Assembly (NCBI RefSeq): GCF_002056295.1
Contig: NZ_CP020100.1
Coordinates: 1,511,501-1,575,500 of the forward strand
Reading direction: 5' to 3'
DNA: 64,000 bases
DNA from: Halopseudomonas phragmitis
GTDB lineage: Bacteria > Pseudomonadota > Gammaproteobacteria > Pseudomonadales > Pseudomonadaceae
This document shows, one piece after another, positions 8,915 to 22,120 of the stretch (its first letter is position 1; each line of letters starts with the position of its first letter). The notes under the pieces were generated by a model. The model saw only the letters and a program-made list of their open reading frames with translations, did no database searches and was not told the DNA's origin. A program made the translations under genes and the position numbers.

Positions 8915-9864
8915 CCTTGAATCCCGTCTGGCGGCTGAGTCTGCTGGCACTGCTGGCGGCGTTCTGCGCTGTGGGCTTTATGACCCTGCGGGTGCAGACC
9001 GACTGGGGCTTTATCCTCGAATACCGTGGCCCGCGCCTGCTGGCCATGTTGCTGGTGGCCTGGGCCATTGGCCTGTCGACCGTGCTGTTCCAAAGCATTA
9101 CCCAGAACCGCGTGCTGACCCCGGCATTGCTCGGCTTCGACGTGCTGTTCCTGTTGGTGCAGGTAGTGGTACTGCTGATCTGGGGCGCGGCCCAGTGGCA
9201 GGGGCTGGCCTTGCCGCTGCGTTTTGGCCTGGAAGTGCTGGCCGTGGTGCTGCTGGCGCTGCTGATTTTCCGTCTGCTGTTCAGCGGCGCGGTACGCAGC
9301 CTGCATCTGCTGATCCTGATCGGCATTCTTGCCGGCATCCTGTTCCGCGAGCTGACCGACCTGCTGCTGCGCATCCTCGACCCCGGTGTGCTGGCGATTG
9401 ATCGCGGCCGCAGCGCTGCCAGTTTCAACCGCATCAACGTCAGTTTGCTAGGGGTGTCGACCGCCTTCGTCGGCGCGGCCAGCCTCTATGTGCTGTGGAT
9501 ATGGCGCAAGCTCGATGTACTGGCGCTGGGGCGGGATATTGCGGTCAATCTGGGGCTGGATTATCAGCGTCTGGTATTGCGTCTGCTGGTGGTAATTGCC
9601 GTGCTGGTGGCTGCTGCCACCGCACTTGTCGGTCCCACCCTGTTCTTCGGTCTGCTGGTCGCCAACCTTGCTTATGTGCTGATGGGCACCCAACAGCACC
9701 GCTGGACCCTGCCGGCCAGCGTCTGTGTCGGGGTGATCTGTCTGGTCGGCGGTCAGTTGCTGCTGGAGCATGTGCTGGCCTCCAGCGTGCCGCTGTCGCG
9801 GGTTATCGAGTTGGTGGGTGGCCTGTTGTTTATCGCCCTGTTACTGCGCGGAGTACGCCAATGA
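8905..9864 (+). CDS. Siderophore ABC transporter, permease 2 (FecCD family)
   Basis: The second permease subunit has 319 residues and repeated hydrophobic helices. The segment RGPRLLAMLLVAWAIGLSTVLFQSITQNRVLTPALLGFDVLF matches the FecCD signature seen in YclO and FatC, and VGPTLFFGLLVANLAYVLMGTQQHRWTLPASVCVG is the later conserved loop. It overlaps the first permease by 10 bases and the ATPase gene by 4 bases, so the three are translationally coupled. It lacks the first permease's GAIPFIGLVAPNLVR wording, which is typical for the partner subunit in this group of importers. Confidence 0.92.
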   Translation: MGLTLNPVWRLSLLALLAAFCAVGFMTLRVQTDWGFILEYRGPRLLAMLLVAWAIGLSTVLFQSITQNRVLTPALLGFDVLFLLVQVVVLLIWGAAQWQGLALPLRFGLEVLAVVLLALLIFRLLFSGAVRSLHLLILIGILAGILFRELTDLLLRILDPGVLAIDRGRSAASFNRINVSLLGVSTAFVGAASLYVLWIWRKLDVLALGRDIAVNLGLDYQRLVLRLLVVIAVLVAAATALVGPTLFFGLLVANLAYVLMGTQQHRWTLPASVCVGVICLVGGQLLLEHVLASSVPLSRVIELVGGLLFIALLLRGVRQ

Positions 9865-10619
9865 TTGAAACCCACGAACTCAGCAAGCGCTATGGCGATC
9901 AACTGGTGGTCGACAACGTCAGCCTGCAGATTCCCAAGGGCGGTTTTACCGCCATCATCGGTCCCAACGGTGCTGGCAAGTCGACCTTGCTGTCGATGAT
10001 CAGCCGATTGTTGCCGATGTCCGCCGGGCGGGTACTGATCGACCAGTTGGATGTGGTGCGCACCCCCGGTGCTGAGCTGGCGCGCAAGCTGTCGATCCTG
10101 CGCCAGCACAACCAGACCACCATGCGCCTGAGTGTGCGCGACCTGGTCGCCTTCGGCCGCTTCCCGCATTCCGGCGGACGGTTGAGCGCCAGCGACCAGC
10201 AGCAGATCGACGAAGCCATCGACTACCTGCGCCTGACCCAGTTACAGCACCAGGCCATCGACGAGCTGTCCGGCGGCCAGCGTCAGCGCGCCTACGTCGC
10301 CATGGTCATGTGTCAGGACACCGACTATGTGTTGCTGGATGAACCCTTGAACAACATCGACATGCGCCACGCTGTGGACATGATGCAACTGCTACGCAGC
10401 GCCGCCGATGACAAGGGCAAAACCGTGGTGGTGGTGCTGCACGACATCAACTTCGCCTCCTGCTACGCCGATCACATCATTGCTATGCAAGCCGGCAAAC
10501 TCGCCTGCCAGGGCCGCCCGGATGAGCTGATTCAGGATGCCGTGCTGCGCGACCTGTACCAGATGGATATTCGGGTGCACGAGATCGAGGGGCGCAGGAT
10601 TTGTACTTATTATCGGTGA
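9861..10619 (+). CDS. Siderophore ABC transporter, ATP-binding protein
   Basis: This 252-residue ATPase powers the importer. It has Walker A GPNGAGKS at residues 34-41, a Q-loop in ILRQHNQTT, the signature LSGGQRQRAYVA, Walker B YVLLDEP, the D-loop after it, and the switch histidine in VVLHDIN. The wording, for example EPLNNIDMRHAVDMM, resembles YclP, FatE and VctC of siderophore systems. The frame is open far upstream inside the permease gene, but the ATG at 9861 overlaps the permease stop as ATGA and gives the normal length. No outer-membrane receptor gene is present in this window. Confidence 0.94.
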   Translation: MIETHELSKRYGDQLVVDNVSLQIPKGGFTAIIGPNGAGKSTLLSMISRLLPMSAGRVLIDQLDVVRTPGAELARKLSILRQHNQTTMRLSVRDLVAFGRFPHSGGRLSASDQQQIDEAIDYLRLTQLQHQAIDELSGGQRQRAYVAMVMCQDTDYVLLDEPLNNIDMRHAVDMMQLLRSAADDKGKTVVVVLHDINFASCYADHIIAMQAGKLACQGRPDELIQDAVLRDLYQMDIRVHEIEGRRICTYYR

Positions 10620-10683
10620 CGGGGGATAAGGGGCGCGGTTGAGTGGTCGGCTTATGGCCCGGCGTGACCGGGTGGCTGGGCTG

Positions 10684-11589
10684 TCAGCCGGTGCTTTCAG
10701 TTCGATAGGCCTGCGCCTCCAGCAATAACCAATCCCTGAACGCTTGTAGCGTGGCGGACTCGGCCTTGCGTTCGGGGATGGTCAGGTAATAGGCATTGTC
10801 GCTGTCGAAGCTGTGGGCGCAGGGGTTGATCAGTGTGCCGCTGGCCAGCTCGTCCTGGATCAGGAATGGTGGGATCAGGGCAACGCCCATGCCATGCATG
10901 GCGGCCTGGGCCAGCATGGAGAACAGTTCCAGGCGGGTGCCGTTGAGGTCGTGCTCAACGCGCATGCCGAGCGAGGCGAACCATTGGCGCCAGGCGTAGG
11001 GGCGGGTGGTTTGTTGCAGCAGGGGTAGCTGGGCAATTTGTTCGGGTGTCAATGCGGTTGCAGGTGCGATCAATGCCGGACTGCACACCGGCACCGGCGA
11101 TTCGTGCATGAGAAAGTGCACCTCGGTACCCGACCAGTCGCCGTCGCCAAAGTAGATGGCGGCGTCGAATTCGGTGTCGGCGAACAGAAAGGGCCGGGTG
11201 CGGTTGGTCAGGTTGACCGTGACGTGCGGATGTTGCACAAGAAAACCGTTCAGTCGCGGCAGCAGCCATTGCGTGGCGAAGGTCGGTACTGTGGCCAGTT
11301 CCAGGGTCGCGGTGCCCTGGTTGCCCATCACCGACAGGGTGTCGCGCTCGACTGCATCGAGCCGGTTGGCGATGCGCCGACTGTAGGTCTGGCCAGTTTC
11401 GGTCAGCTTCACTCCGCGCCGTGTGCGGCGGAACAATTGCACGTCGAGAAACTCCTCCAGATTAGCGATTTGCCGGCATACCGCGCTTTGAGTCAGTGAC
11501 AGTTCCTCGGCGGCCTTGGTGAAGCTTTCATGGCGGGCGGCGGATTCGAAACAGATCAGGGCCTGGGTCGGGGGGATCTTGCGGCGCAT
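10684..11589 (-). CDS. gcdR: LysR-family regulator of glutarate catabolism
   Basis: This 301-residue LysR-type protein has an N-terminal winged helix (residues 8-65; FESAARHESFTKAAEELSLTQSAVCRQIANLEEFLDVQLFRR) and a C-terminal effector-binding domain of the GcvA-like branch, with ATVPTFATQWLLPRLNGF. It is transcribed away from gcdH, with 170 bases between the starts. In Pseudomonas the regulator in this position, GcdR, activates gcdH and gcdG in response to glutarate; the call rests on that context plus family. The intervening 11590-11759 should carry the operator, but I could not pick a convincing T-N11-A site. Confidence 0.82.
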   Translation of the reverse strand: MRRKIPPTQALICFESAARHESFTKAAEELSLTQSAVCRQIANLEEFLDVQLFRRTRRGVKLTETGQTYSRRIANRLDAVERDTLSVMGNQGTATLELATVPTFATQWLLPRLNGFLVQHPHVTVNLTNRTRPFLFADTEFDAAIYFGDGDWSGTEVHFLMHESPVPVCSPALIAPATALTPEQIAQLPLLQQTTRPYAWRQWFASLGMRVEHDLNGTRLELFSMLAQAAMHGMGVALIPPFLIQDELASGTLINPCAHSFDSDNAYYLTIPERKAESATLQAFRDWLLLEAQAYRTESTG

Positions 11590-11759
11590 GGGGTATCCTT
11601 CGGCTTTCTGTCGGCGGCTAACGGCTGTCGGAGTTCCAATCTAGCACAGGTGTCTGCAAAAAACGCGTTTGCCTGCCGGTGCGCATGGGTCTAGGCTTAA
11701 TCCACTTAAACAGCGCCCGTTGTGGGTGCGTGATTGCCTAACCGATTTACGGAGTTCCC

Positions 11760-12941
11760 ATGGCCGCTAAAGCACAATTCAACTGGATCGACCCGCTGCT
11801 GCTGGATCAGCAACTGACCGAAGAAGAGCGCATGGTGCGTGATTCCGCTGCGCAGTACTGCCAGGACAAGCTGATGCCGCGGGTGCTCAACTCGTTCCGC
11901 AATGAAGAGACCGATGTGGCGATCTTCCGCGAAATGGGTGAGCTGGGCCTGCTGGGTGCGACCATTCCCACCGAGTACGGCGGCAGCGGTCTGAACTATG
12001 TGTGCTACGGCCTGATCGCCCGTGAAGTGGAGCGGGTCGATTCCGGTTACCGTTCGATGATGAGCGTGCAGTCGTCACTGGTGATGGTGCCGATCAACGA
12101 GTTCGGCAGCGAGGAGCAGAAGCGCAAGTACCTGCCCAAGCTGGCCAGCGGTGAGTGGATCGGCTGCTTCGGTTTGACCGAGCCTAACCATGGTTCCGAT
12201 CCGGGGTCGATGGTCACCCGTGCGCGCAAGGTCGAGGGTGGCTATCGCCTCAAGGGTGCCAAGATGTGGATTACCAACAGTCCGATTGCCGATGTGTTCG
12301 TGGTCTGGGCCAAGACCGAAGACGACGTGATTCGCGGCTTCATTCTGGAAAAGGGCTGGGAAGGTCTGAGTGCGCCGGCGATCAAGGGCAAGGTTGGTCT
12401 GCGTACCTCGATCACCGGTGAAATCGTGATGGACGATGTGTTCGTCCCGGAAGAAAACCTGCTGCCGCATGTCACCGGTTTGAAAGGGCCCTTCACCTGT
12501 CTGAACTCGGCGCGTTACGGTATTTCCTGGGGCGCGCTGGGCGCGGCTGAATTCTGCTGGCACACCGCCCGTCAGTACACTCTGGACCGCACCCAGTTCG
12601 GTCGGCCGCTGGCGCAAACCCAGTTGATCCAGAAGAAACTGGCCGACATGCAGACCGAAATCACTTTGGCACTGCAGGGCTGCCTGCGTTTGGGCCGGAT
12701 GAAGGATGAAGGTACGGCAGCGGTGGAAATCACCTCGATCATGAAGCGCAACTCCTGCGGCAAGTCGCTGGATATCGCCCGTGTAGCTCGCGATATGCTC
12801 GGTGGTAACGGCATTTCCGATGAGTACGGGGTGATCCGCCACGTGGTCAACCTGGAAGTGGTCAACACCTACGAAGGGACTCATGACGTCCATGCGCTGA
12901 TTCTGGGCCGGGCGCAGACGGGCCTTCAGGCGTTTTTCTGA
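11760..12941 (+). CDS. gcdH: Glutaryl-CoA dehydrogenase
   Basis: GcdH oxidises and decarboxylates glutaryl-CoA to crotonyl-CoA, an FAD-dependent step in lysine and glutarate breakdown. The 393-residue product is a full-length acyl-CoA dehydrogenase. It has the [16 protein letters not shown] flavin-binding signature, the [18 protein letters not shown] segment, an [23 protein letters not shown] helix and the catalytic base in [21 protein letters not shown]. That wording is characteristic of glutaryl-CoA rather than short-chain dehydrogenases. It starts after GGAG and lies divergent from gcdR. The gcdG gene follows 232 bases later, across a run of intergenic repeats. Confidence 0.96.
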   Translation: MAAKAQFNWIDPLLLDQQLTEEERMVRDSAAQYCQDKLMPRVLNSFRNEETDVAIFREMGELGLLGATIPTEYGGSGLNYVCYGLIAREVERVDSGYRSMMSVQSSLVMVPINEFGSEEQKRKYLPKLASGEWIGCFGLTEPNHGSDPGSMVTRARKVEGGYRLKGAKMWITNSPIADVFVVWAKTEDDVIRGFILEKGWEGLSAPAIKGKVGLRTSITGEIVMDDVFVPEENLLPHVTGLKGPFTCLNSARYGISWGALGAAEFCWHTARQYTLDRTQFGRPLAQTQLIQKKLADMQTEITLALQGCLRLGRMKDEGTAAVEITSIMKRNSCGKSLDIARVARDMLGGNGISDEYGVIRHVVNLEVVNTYEGTHDVHALILGRAQTGLQAFF

Positions 12942-12958
12942 AGTAACCCAGGCTGGCT

Positions 12959-13129
12959 GTCATTGCGAGGGCCTTTGGCCCGTGGCAATCCATGGGTTTC
13001 GGTCGCGGTGCTTGTGCGATGCCCCGCCGTCATTGCGAAGGCCAAAGGCCTGTGGCAATCCATGGGTTGCTTGATACTGAATGGATTGCCGCGTCGGCGG
13101 ATGGCCGCCCCCTGCTCCTCGCAATGACG
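12959..13129. repeat. Three CGTCATTGCGA-family repeats between gcdH and gcdG
   Basis: Two direct copies lie at 12959-12996 and 13028-13066, each reading GTCATTGCGA, a short GGCC-bounded centre, then GTGGCAATCCATGGG. A third, inverted copy at 13081-13129 begins ATGGATTGCCGCG and ends CGCAATGACG. The second and third face each other, so the transcript could fold into a long hairpin. They fill most of the gcdH-gcdG gap and also explain why the gcdG reading frame appears open too far upstream. Confidence 0.75.
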
Positions 13130-13173
13130 TTTACAGGATACGTCCAGCCGGCCGATCCGCCTTGGAGGCAAAT

Positions 13174-14355
13174 ATGCCTGGTGCTCTGTCTGGTTTGAAA
13201 GTGCTTGATCTGTCCCGTGTGCTGGCCGGCCCCTGGGCCGGGCAGATGCTGGCGGATCTGGGTGCCGATGTGGTCAAGGTCGAACGTCCTGGTTCGGGTG
13301 ATGATACCCGTGCCTGGGGGCCACCCTATCTCAAGGATGCCGACGGGCGCGATACCTCTGAAGCGGCCTACTTCCTCTGTGCCAACCGCAACAAACGCTC
13401 GATCGCCATCGACTTCACCCAGCCCGAAGGCCAGCAGCAGGTGCGTGAACTGGCGGCCCGGGCCGATGTGCTGATCGAGAACTTCAAGGTCGGGGGGCTG
13501 GCGGCCTATGGGCTGGACCATGTCAGTCTGCAGGCGCTCAATCCGCGGCTGATCTATTGCTCGGTGACTGGCTTCGGTCAGGATGGGCCTTACTCAAGGC
13601 GTGCCGGCTACGACTTCATGATTCAGGGCCTGGGTGGGCTGATGAGCGTGACCGGGCGGGCTGACGGTGAGCAGGGCGCTGGCCCGGTCAAGGTCGGGGT
13701 GGCGCTGACCGATGTGTTGACCGGTCTGTATGCCAGCAATGCGATCCTCGCCGCGTTGGCCGAGCGTGAGCGCAGTGGCCTGGGCCAGCATATCGATCTG
13801 GCGCTGCTGGATGTGCAGGTTGCCTGCCTGGCCAATCAGGCGCTGAACTATCTGACCACCGGTCAGCCGCCTAGGCGCCTGGGCAATGCGCATCCCAATA
13901 TCGTGCCATATCAGGATTTTCCTACCGCCGATGGCGATTTTATTCTCACCGTGGGCAACGACGGTCAGTTCCGCAAGTTCTGCGAAGTGGCCGGGCACCC
14001 GGAGTGGGCCGATGATCCGCGGTTCGCCAGCAATGCTGCGCGAGTCGCGCACCGGGCCGAACTGATTCCGTTGATTCGGCAGGTTACGGTGTTCCGTACC
14101 ACTGCCGAGTGGGTGGCGTTGTTGGAGCAGGCCGGGGTGCCCTGTGGGCCGATCAACGATCTGGCGGCGGTGTTTGCCGATCCGCAGGTGCAGGCCCGGC
14201 AGTTGAAGGTCACGCTGGAACACCCGTTGGCCGGGCAGGTCGATCTGGTGGCCAATCCGATTCGGCTGTCGCGTACTCCGGCTGAGTACCGGGCCGCTCC
14301 GCCGTTGCTGGGGCAGCATACGCGTGAGGTGCTGGCTGACTGGCTGGGAGCGTAG
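13174..14355 (+). CDS. gcdG: CaiB-type CoA transferase, likely succinyl-CoA:glutarate CoA-transferase
   Basis: This 393-residue class III CoA transferase probably activates glutarate with CoA from succinyl-CoA, making the substrate of GcdH. Family features are LSGLKVLDLSRVLAGPWAGQMLADLGADVVKVERPGSGDDTR at the N-terminus, the NRNKRSIAIDF strand, the conserved aspartate region in AGYDFMIQGLGGLMSVTG, and HPNIVPYQDF. The ATG at 13174 has GGAGG 5 bases upstream; upstream codons lie inside intergenic repeats. Position beside gcdH and gcdR supports the glutarate role. Class III enzymes vary in specificity, so another dicarboxylate acceptor is the main alternative. Confidence 0.88.
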   Translation: MPGALSGLKVLDLSRVLAGPWAGQMLADLGADVVKVERPGSGDDTRAWGPPYLKDADGRDTSEAAYFLCANRNKRSIAIDFTQPEGQQQVRELAARADVLIENFKVGGLAAYGLDHVSLQALNPRLIYCSVTGFGQDGPYSRRAGYDFMIQGLGGLMSVTGRADGEQGAGPVKVGVALTDVLTGLYASNAILAALAERERSGLGQHIDLALLDVQVACLANQALNYLTTGQPPRRLGNAHPNIVPYQDFPTADGDFILTVGNDGQFRKFCEVAGHPEWADDPRFASNAARVAHRAELIPLIRQVTVFRTTAEWVALLEQAGVPCGPINDLAAVFADPQVQARQLKVTLEHPLAGQVDLVANPIRLSRTPAEYRAAPPLLGQHTREVLADWLGA

Positions 14356-14391
14356 GGTGTCCGGGGCTTGATTGTCTTGCTCAAGGCTTGC

Positions 14392-14413
14392 AGCGGGAGC
14401 AGGTGCTCCCGCT
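14392..14413. terminator. Hairpin between convergent gcdG and usp genes
   Basis: AGCGGGAGCA and TGCTCCCGCT are perfect 10-base arms separated by two bases, so about 9 pairs can form. The site lies between two convergent genes. Neither flank has a long T-run, so it may act with Rho or as a 3'-end stabiliser. Confidence 0.55.
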
Positions 14414-14454
14414 TCCCAGGAGGGGGCTGATCCAGCCTCCTCGTGCAGCCAGCC

Positions 14455-15246
14455 TTAGGCAGAGGGTACCAGCAGTACCGGTTGGCGGCAGGCGCGGGCG
14501 ATGTTTTCGGCGGTGCTGCCGAGCATCAGTTCGGCAATTGGCGTACTGCCGCGTTTGCCGACGATCACCAGTGCTGCTCGTTCATCCTGAGACAGGTCTG
14601 CAATCTCACGGCTGGCGGTACCTTTCAGGCGCCGCGCGGCAACATGCGGGTAGCGCCCGGTCAGGTCGTTGAGCACATGCTGCGCGGCTTCGGCGTCGTC
14701 ATGCTCATCCGAGTCAACCCACACCGCCAGGCCGTGCCCGCCTTGTTTCATGAAGGCTTCAAAGCAGTTCTGAGCGTTGTGGTTGGCTGTGGAGCCGTCG
14801 GTGGCGAACAGAATGGGAGCGTCGGGTTCGACCACGGCGCCGTCACTCGAGAGCATCAATAGCGGCAGGCGGGTCATGCGTGCCAGGTTCATGGCGATAT
14901 TGCCGAGAAAGAACTCGCGGCCACTGGAATGGCTCTTGTTCAGGGTGATGATGCCATTGGCCTTGAGCTTGCGCGCAGCTTCCAGTACTTCCGAGGCGGC
15001 AAAGCCACGCCGCACTTCATAGTCGACGCCGATGCCCAGATCCTTGCTCAACTGGGCAGACAGGGCCTTGAGTCGCGACTCGGCCGAGGCGCCGCTGTCT
15101 TCGATATGCGGGCGCTTGTGAGTTTCGACCACGTAGACCAGGGTCAGTCGTTCCAACCCCAGCAGCGGCTTGATGGCCGGCAGGTGATCTAGCGTTTTGT
15201 TCCAGTCTGCGGAGTAATCCACGCTGAGGATGCAGTGTGCAAGCAT
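14455..15246 (-). CDS. Tandem universal stress protein (UspA family)
   Basis: This 263-residue cytoplasmic protein has two UspA-like domains in tandem, roughly residues 1-135 and 140-263. The second ends with the nucleotide-binding pattern VIVGKRGSTPIAELMLGSTAENIARACRQPVLLVPS; the first has the degenerate ITLNKSHSSGREFFLGNIAMNLARMTRLPLLML. The first domain may therefore bind nucleotide poorly. AAGGAGA lies before the ATG. It sits alone between gcdG (convergent) and lldR. Tandem Usp proteins are usually linked to stress or energy-limited survival; a specific role cannot be read here. Confidence 0.9.
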   Translation of the reverse strand: MLAHCILSVDYSADWNKTLDHLPAIKPLLGLERLTLVYVVETHKRPHIEDSGASAESRLKALSAQLSKDLGIGVDYEVRRGFAASEVLEAARKLKANGIITLNKSHSSGREFFLGNIAMNLARMTRLPLLMLSSDGAVVEPDAPILFATDGSTANHNAQNCFEAFMKQGGHGLAVWVDSDEHDDAEAAQHVLNDLTGRYPHVAARRLKGTASREIADLSQDERAALVIVGKRGSTPIAELMLGSTAENIARACRQPVLLVPSA

Positions 15247-15378
15247 TGCCGTTCTCCTTGTACTGATTGTATTGGGCCTGCCAGCCAGTGTTGCAGTCTG
15301 GCCTGGGGCTGCCCATGACCTGGGTCAAACGTCGGGACGGTTGGTCGTTGTAATCAGTTTAGACAACGCTGTGGGTTG

Positions 15379-16155
15379 TCAGCCTTTCAATGGCTTTTCC
15401 CGGCGCTGGGCTCTGGCCCGGCGCTGCTGCTCTTCGCGGCGCTCAGCCAGTACGGTCTGCACGTAACCGATGTGCCGGCTGGCACAGGCGCGTGCGTCGT
15501 CCGCACGCCGTTCGATGATTGCCTCGAACAGTTCCTGATGCTGCTGCATCAGCATTTGCCGGGTTTCCGGGCGCAGTTCGTACATGCCGCCAATATTGGT
15601 CACCACATTGCGCTTGAGCAGGTCGAACAGGCCGCGAATGGTGTGCAGCAAGATCATGTTGTGGCTGGCTTCGGCAATTGCCAGATGAAAGCGCGCATCG
15701 GCGGCGCCTTCCTCGGCGCGGCTGGCCTTGCTGGCAGGGGCGTAACAGCTTTGCAGAGTTTCATAGGCACTGCGCAAATGCTGCTGGTCTACTTCGGTGG
15801 CGCGCAGGGCGGCGTAGTAGGCGCAGTCCGCTTCCAGGGTATGACGAAACTCCAGCAGGTCGCGCTGGGCTTCCGGGCGGCCTTCCAGCAGTGCCAGCAA
15901 AGGATCGCTGAAGCTGGAGCCGAGCGAGTCGCTGACATAGTTGCCGCCGCCCTGGCGGCTAATCAGCAGACCCTTGGCAACCAGTTTTTGAATGGCTTCA
16001 CGCAGCGAAGGGCGTGACACGCCGAACTGCTCGGCCAGTACCCGCTCGGCCGGTAGTCGCTGTCCCGGCGTCAGTGCGCCTTCCAGAATCATGGCTTCCA
16101 GTTGTTCGACGATGGTGTCTGCCAGACGCCGCTGGCGAATCTGTCCAATTTCCAT
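15379..16155 (-). CDS. lldR: Lactate-responsive GntR/FadR-family regulator
   Basis: This 258-residue FadR-type regulator has a winged helix at residues 8-75 (LTPGQRLPAERVLAEQFGVSRPSLREAIQKLVAKGLL) and an all-helical FCD ligand-binding domain after it, with candidate metal-binding histidines in FHLAIAEASHN and QQHQELFEAI. It is transcribed away from lldP, the usual arrangement of LldR. Three sites with TGGT-N3-ACCA symmetry lie in the shared promoter region; the nearest is 19 bases before the lldR start, which suggests autoregulation. The last 25 residues are rich in Arg, Glu and Gln. LldR relatives release DNA when L-lactate binds. Confidence 0.92.
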   Translation of the reverse strand: MEIGQIRQRRLADTIVEQLEAMILEGALTPGQRLPAERVLAEQFGVSRPSLREAIQKLVAKGLLISRQGGGNYVSDSLGSSFSDPLLALLEGRPEAQRDLLEFRHTLEADCAYYAALRATEVDQQHLRSAYETLQSCYAPASKASRAEEGAADARFHLAIAEASHNMILLHTIRGLFDLLKRNVVTNIGGMYELRPETRQMLMQQHQELFEAIIERRADDARACASRHIGYVQTVLAERREEQQRRARAQRREKPLKG

Positions 16156-16173
16156 GTTTTAGCTCGATAATTT

Positions 16174-16188
16174 ATTGGTCATACCAAT
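16174..16188. promoter_or_regulatory. LldR-type operator O1
   Basis: ATTGGTCATACCAAT has perfect 6-bp arms around three bases. It is placed next to the lldR start on its 5' side, so it suits autorepression. The TGGT-N3-ACCA pattern is typical of FadR-family operators. Confidence 0.75.
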
Positions 16189-16237
16189 TTTGGAATTATG
16201 CCTTGGCGCGCTTCAAGGATAAAGCTGCTGATTACAA

Positions 16238-16248
16238 TGGTTATACCA
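16238..16248. promoter_or_regulatory. LldR-type operator O2
   Basis: TGGTTATACCA shares the TGGT-N3-ACCA core of the flanking sites but has shorter matching arms. Its centre is 62 bases from that of O1, about six helical turns. Confidence 0.6.
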
Positions 16249-16314
16249 AAGTCTAAGAGCCGGTAATTGACTGTGGGCCGGTTGCTGCCATACCCTGAAC
16301 AGCGTTTATTGTAA

Positions 16315-16329
16315 ATTGGTATTACCAAT
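16315..16329. promoter_or_regulatory. LldR-type operator O3
   Basis: ATTGGTATTACCAAT, in a longer symmetric AATTGGTATTACCAATT, lies 37 bases before the lldP start. Its centre is 79 bases from O2. Position suits repression of the lldP operon. Confidence 0.75.
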
Positions 16330-16366
16330 TGGGCAAATCCATTCACAACAATCACTGGAGCCCCCT

Positions 16367-18061
<1,695 letters not shown>

Positions 18062-18131
18062 TACCCGGCCTGACGACGCCCCGGGGCTGACCGGGGCGCT
18101 GTGCGTTTGAAGACACCATGGGAAACCTTCG

Positions 18132-19277
18132 ATGATCATTTCTGCCTCCACCGATTACCGAGCCGCCGCCCAGCGCCGGCTGCCGCCGTTCCTGTTTCAT
18201 TACATCGACGGTGGTGCCTATGCCGAACACACGCTGGGACGCAATGTTGCCGATCTGGCCGATATCGCCCTGCGTCAGCGGGTGCTCAAGAACATGTCGC
18301 AGCTGAGCCTGGAAACCCGGCTGTTCGATGAAACCCTGGCCATGCCAGTGGCGCTGGCACCGGTCGGGCTGACCGGCATGTATGCCCGCCGGGGCGAGGT
18401 GCAGGCGGCGCGGGCGGCAGCGGCCAAGGGCATTCCCTTTACCCTGTCGACGGTGTCGGTGTGCCCGATTGAGGAAGTGGTGCCGGCCATCGATCGGCCG
18501 CTGTGGTTCCAGCTCTATGTGCTCAAGGATCGCGGGTTCATGAAAAACGCCCTGGAGCGGGCCAAGGCCGCTGGGGTGACGACCCTGGTATTTACCGTCG
18601 ACATGCCGGTGCCGGGCGCCCGTTACCGCGATGCGCATTCCGGCATGAGCGGCCCTAACGCGCCGCTGCGGCGCATGTTGCAGGCGGTGACCCATCCGCG
18701 CTGGGCTTGGGATGTTGGCCTGCTGGGCAGGCCGCACGATCTGGGCAACATTTCCGCCTACCGCGGCAACCCGACCGGGCTGGCCGACTATATCGGCTGG
18801 CTGGGGGCCAATTTCGATCCGTCAATCAGTTGGAAGGATCTGGAGTGGATTCGCGAATTCTGGGATGGGCCGATGGTGATCAAGGGCATTCTCGATCCTG
18901 AGGATGCCCGTGATGCGGTCAGCTTCGGCGCCGACGGTATCGTCGTGTCCAACCACGGCGGCCGTCAGCTCGACGGTGTCTTGTCCAGCGCCCGGGCGCT
19001 GCCGGCGATTGCCGATGCGGTCAAGGGCGAGCTGAAAATCCTGGTCGATTCGGGCATTCGTACTGGCCTGGATGTGGTGCGCATGCTGGCGCTGGGCGCC
19101 GACTGCGCGATGCTCGGGCGCGCCTTCATTTATGCGCTGGCCGCCGATGGCGAGGCCGGGGTGGCCAATCTGCTGGATCTGATAGAGAAGGAAATGCGCG
19201 TGGCCATGGTGCTGACCGGGGCCAAGTCGGTCAGCGAGATCAATGCTGATCTGCTGGTGCGTGAACTGGCCCAGTAA
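18132..19277 (+). CDS. lldD: L-lactate dehydrogenase (quinone, FMN-dependent)
   Basis: LldD oxidises L-lactate to pyruvate at the inner face of the membrane and passes electrons to quinone. The 381-residue product is a full-length FMN-dependent alpha-hydroxyacid dehydrogenase. It opens with [30 protein letters not shown]; the conserved active-site stretch [10 protein letters not shown] contains the catalytic histidine and the substrate-binding arginine; the FMN phosphate loop is [25 protein letters not shown]. It lies between lldP and dld, the classic lactate operon order in pseudomonads. Nothing unusual was seen in length or motifs. Confidence 0.97.
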   Translation: MIISASTDYRAAAQRRLPPFLFHYIDGGAYAEHTLGRNVADLADIALRQRVLKNMSQLSLETRLFDETLAMPVALAPVGLTGMYARRGEVQAARAAAAKGIPFTLSTVSVCPIEEVVPAIDRPLWFQLYVLKDRGFMKNALERAKAAGVTTLVFTVDMPVPGARYRDAHSGMSGPNAPLRRMLQAVTHPRWAWDVGLLGRPHDLGNISAYRGNPTGLADYIGWLGANFDPSISWKDLEWIREFWDGPMVIKGILDPEDARDAVSFGADGIVVSNHGGRQLDGVLSSARALPAIADAVKGELKILVDSGIRTGLDVVRMLALGADCAMLGRAFIYALAADGEAGVANLLDLIEKEMRVAMVLTGAKSVSEINADLLVRELAQ

Positions 19278-19297
19278 CCTTGTCACCCGGAGAACCC

Positions 19298-22105
<2,808 letters not shown>

Positions 22106-22120
22106 GCCGCGTTGGCGCCG

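Noticed and set aside
9495-9860. Long N-terminal extension of the siderophore ATPase
   Set aside because: The upstream frame lies inside the permease gene. The ATG at 9861 overlaps the permease stop as ATGA and gives a normal-length ATPase.
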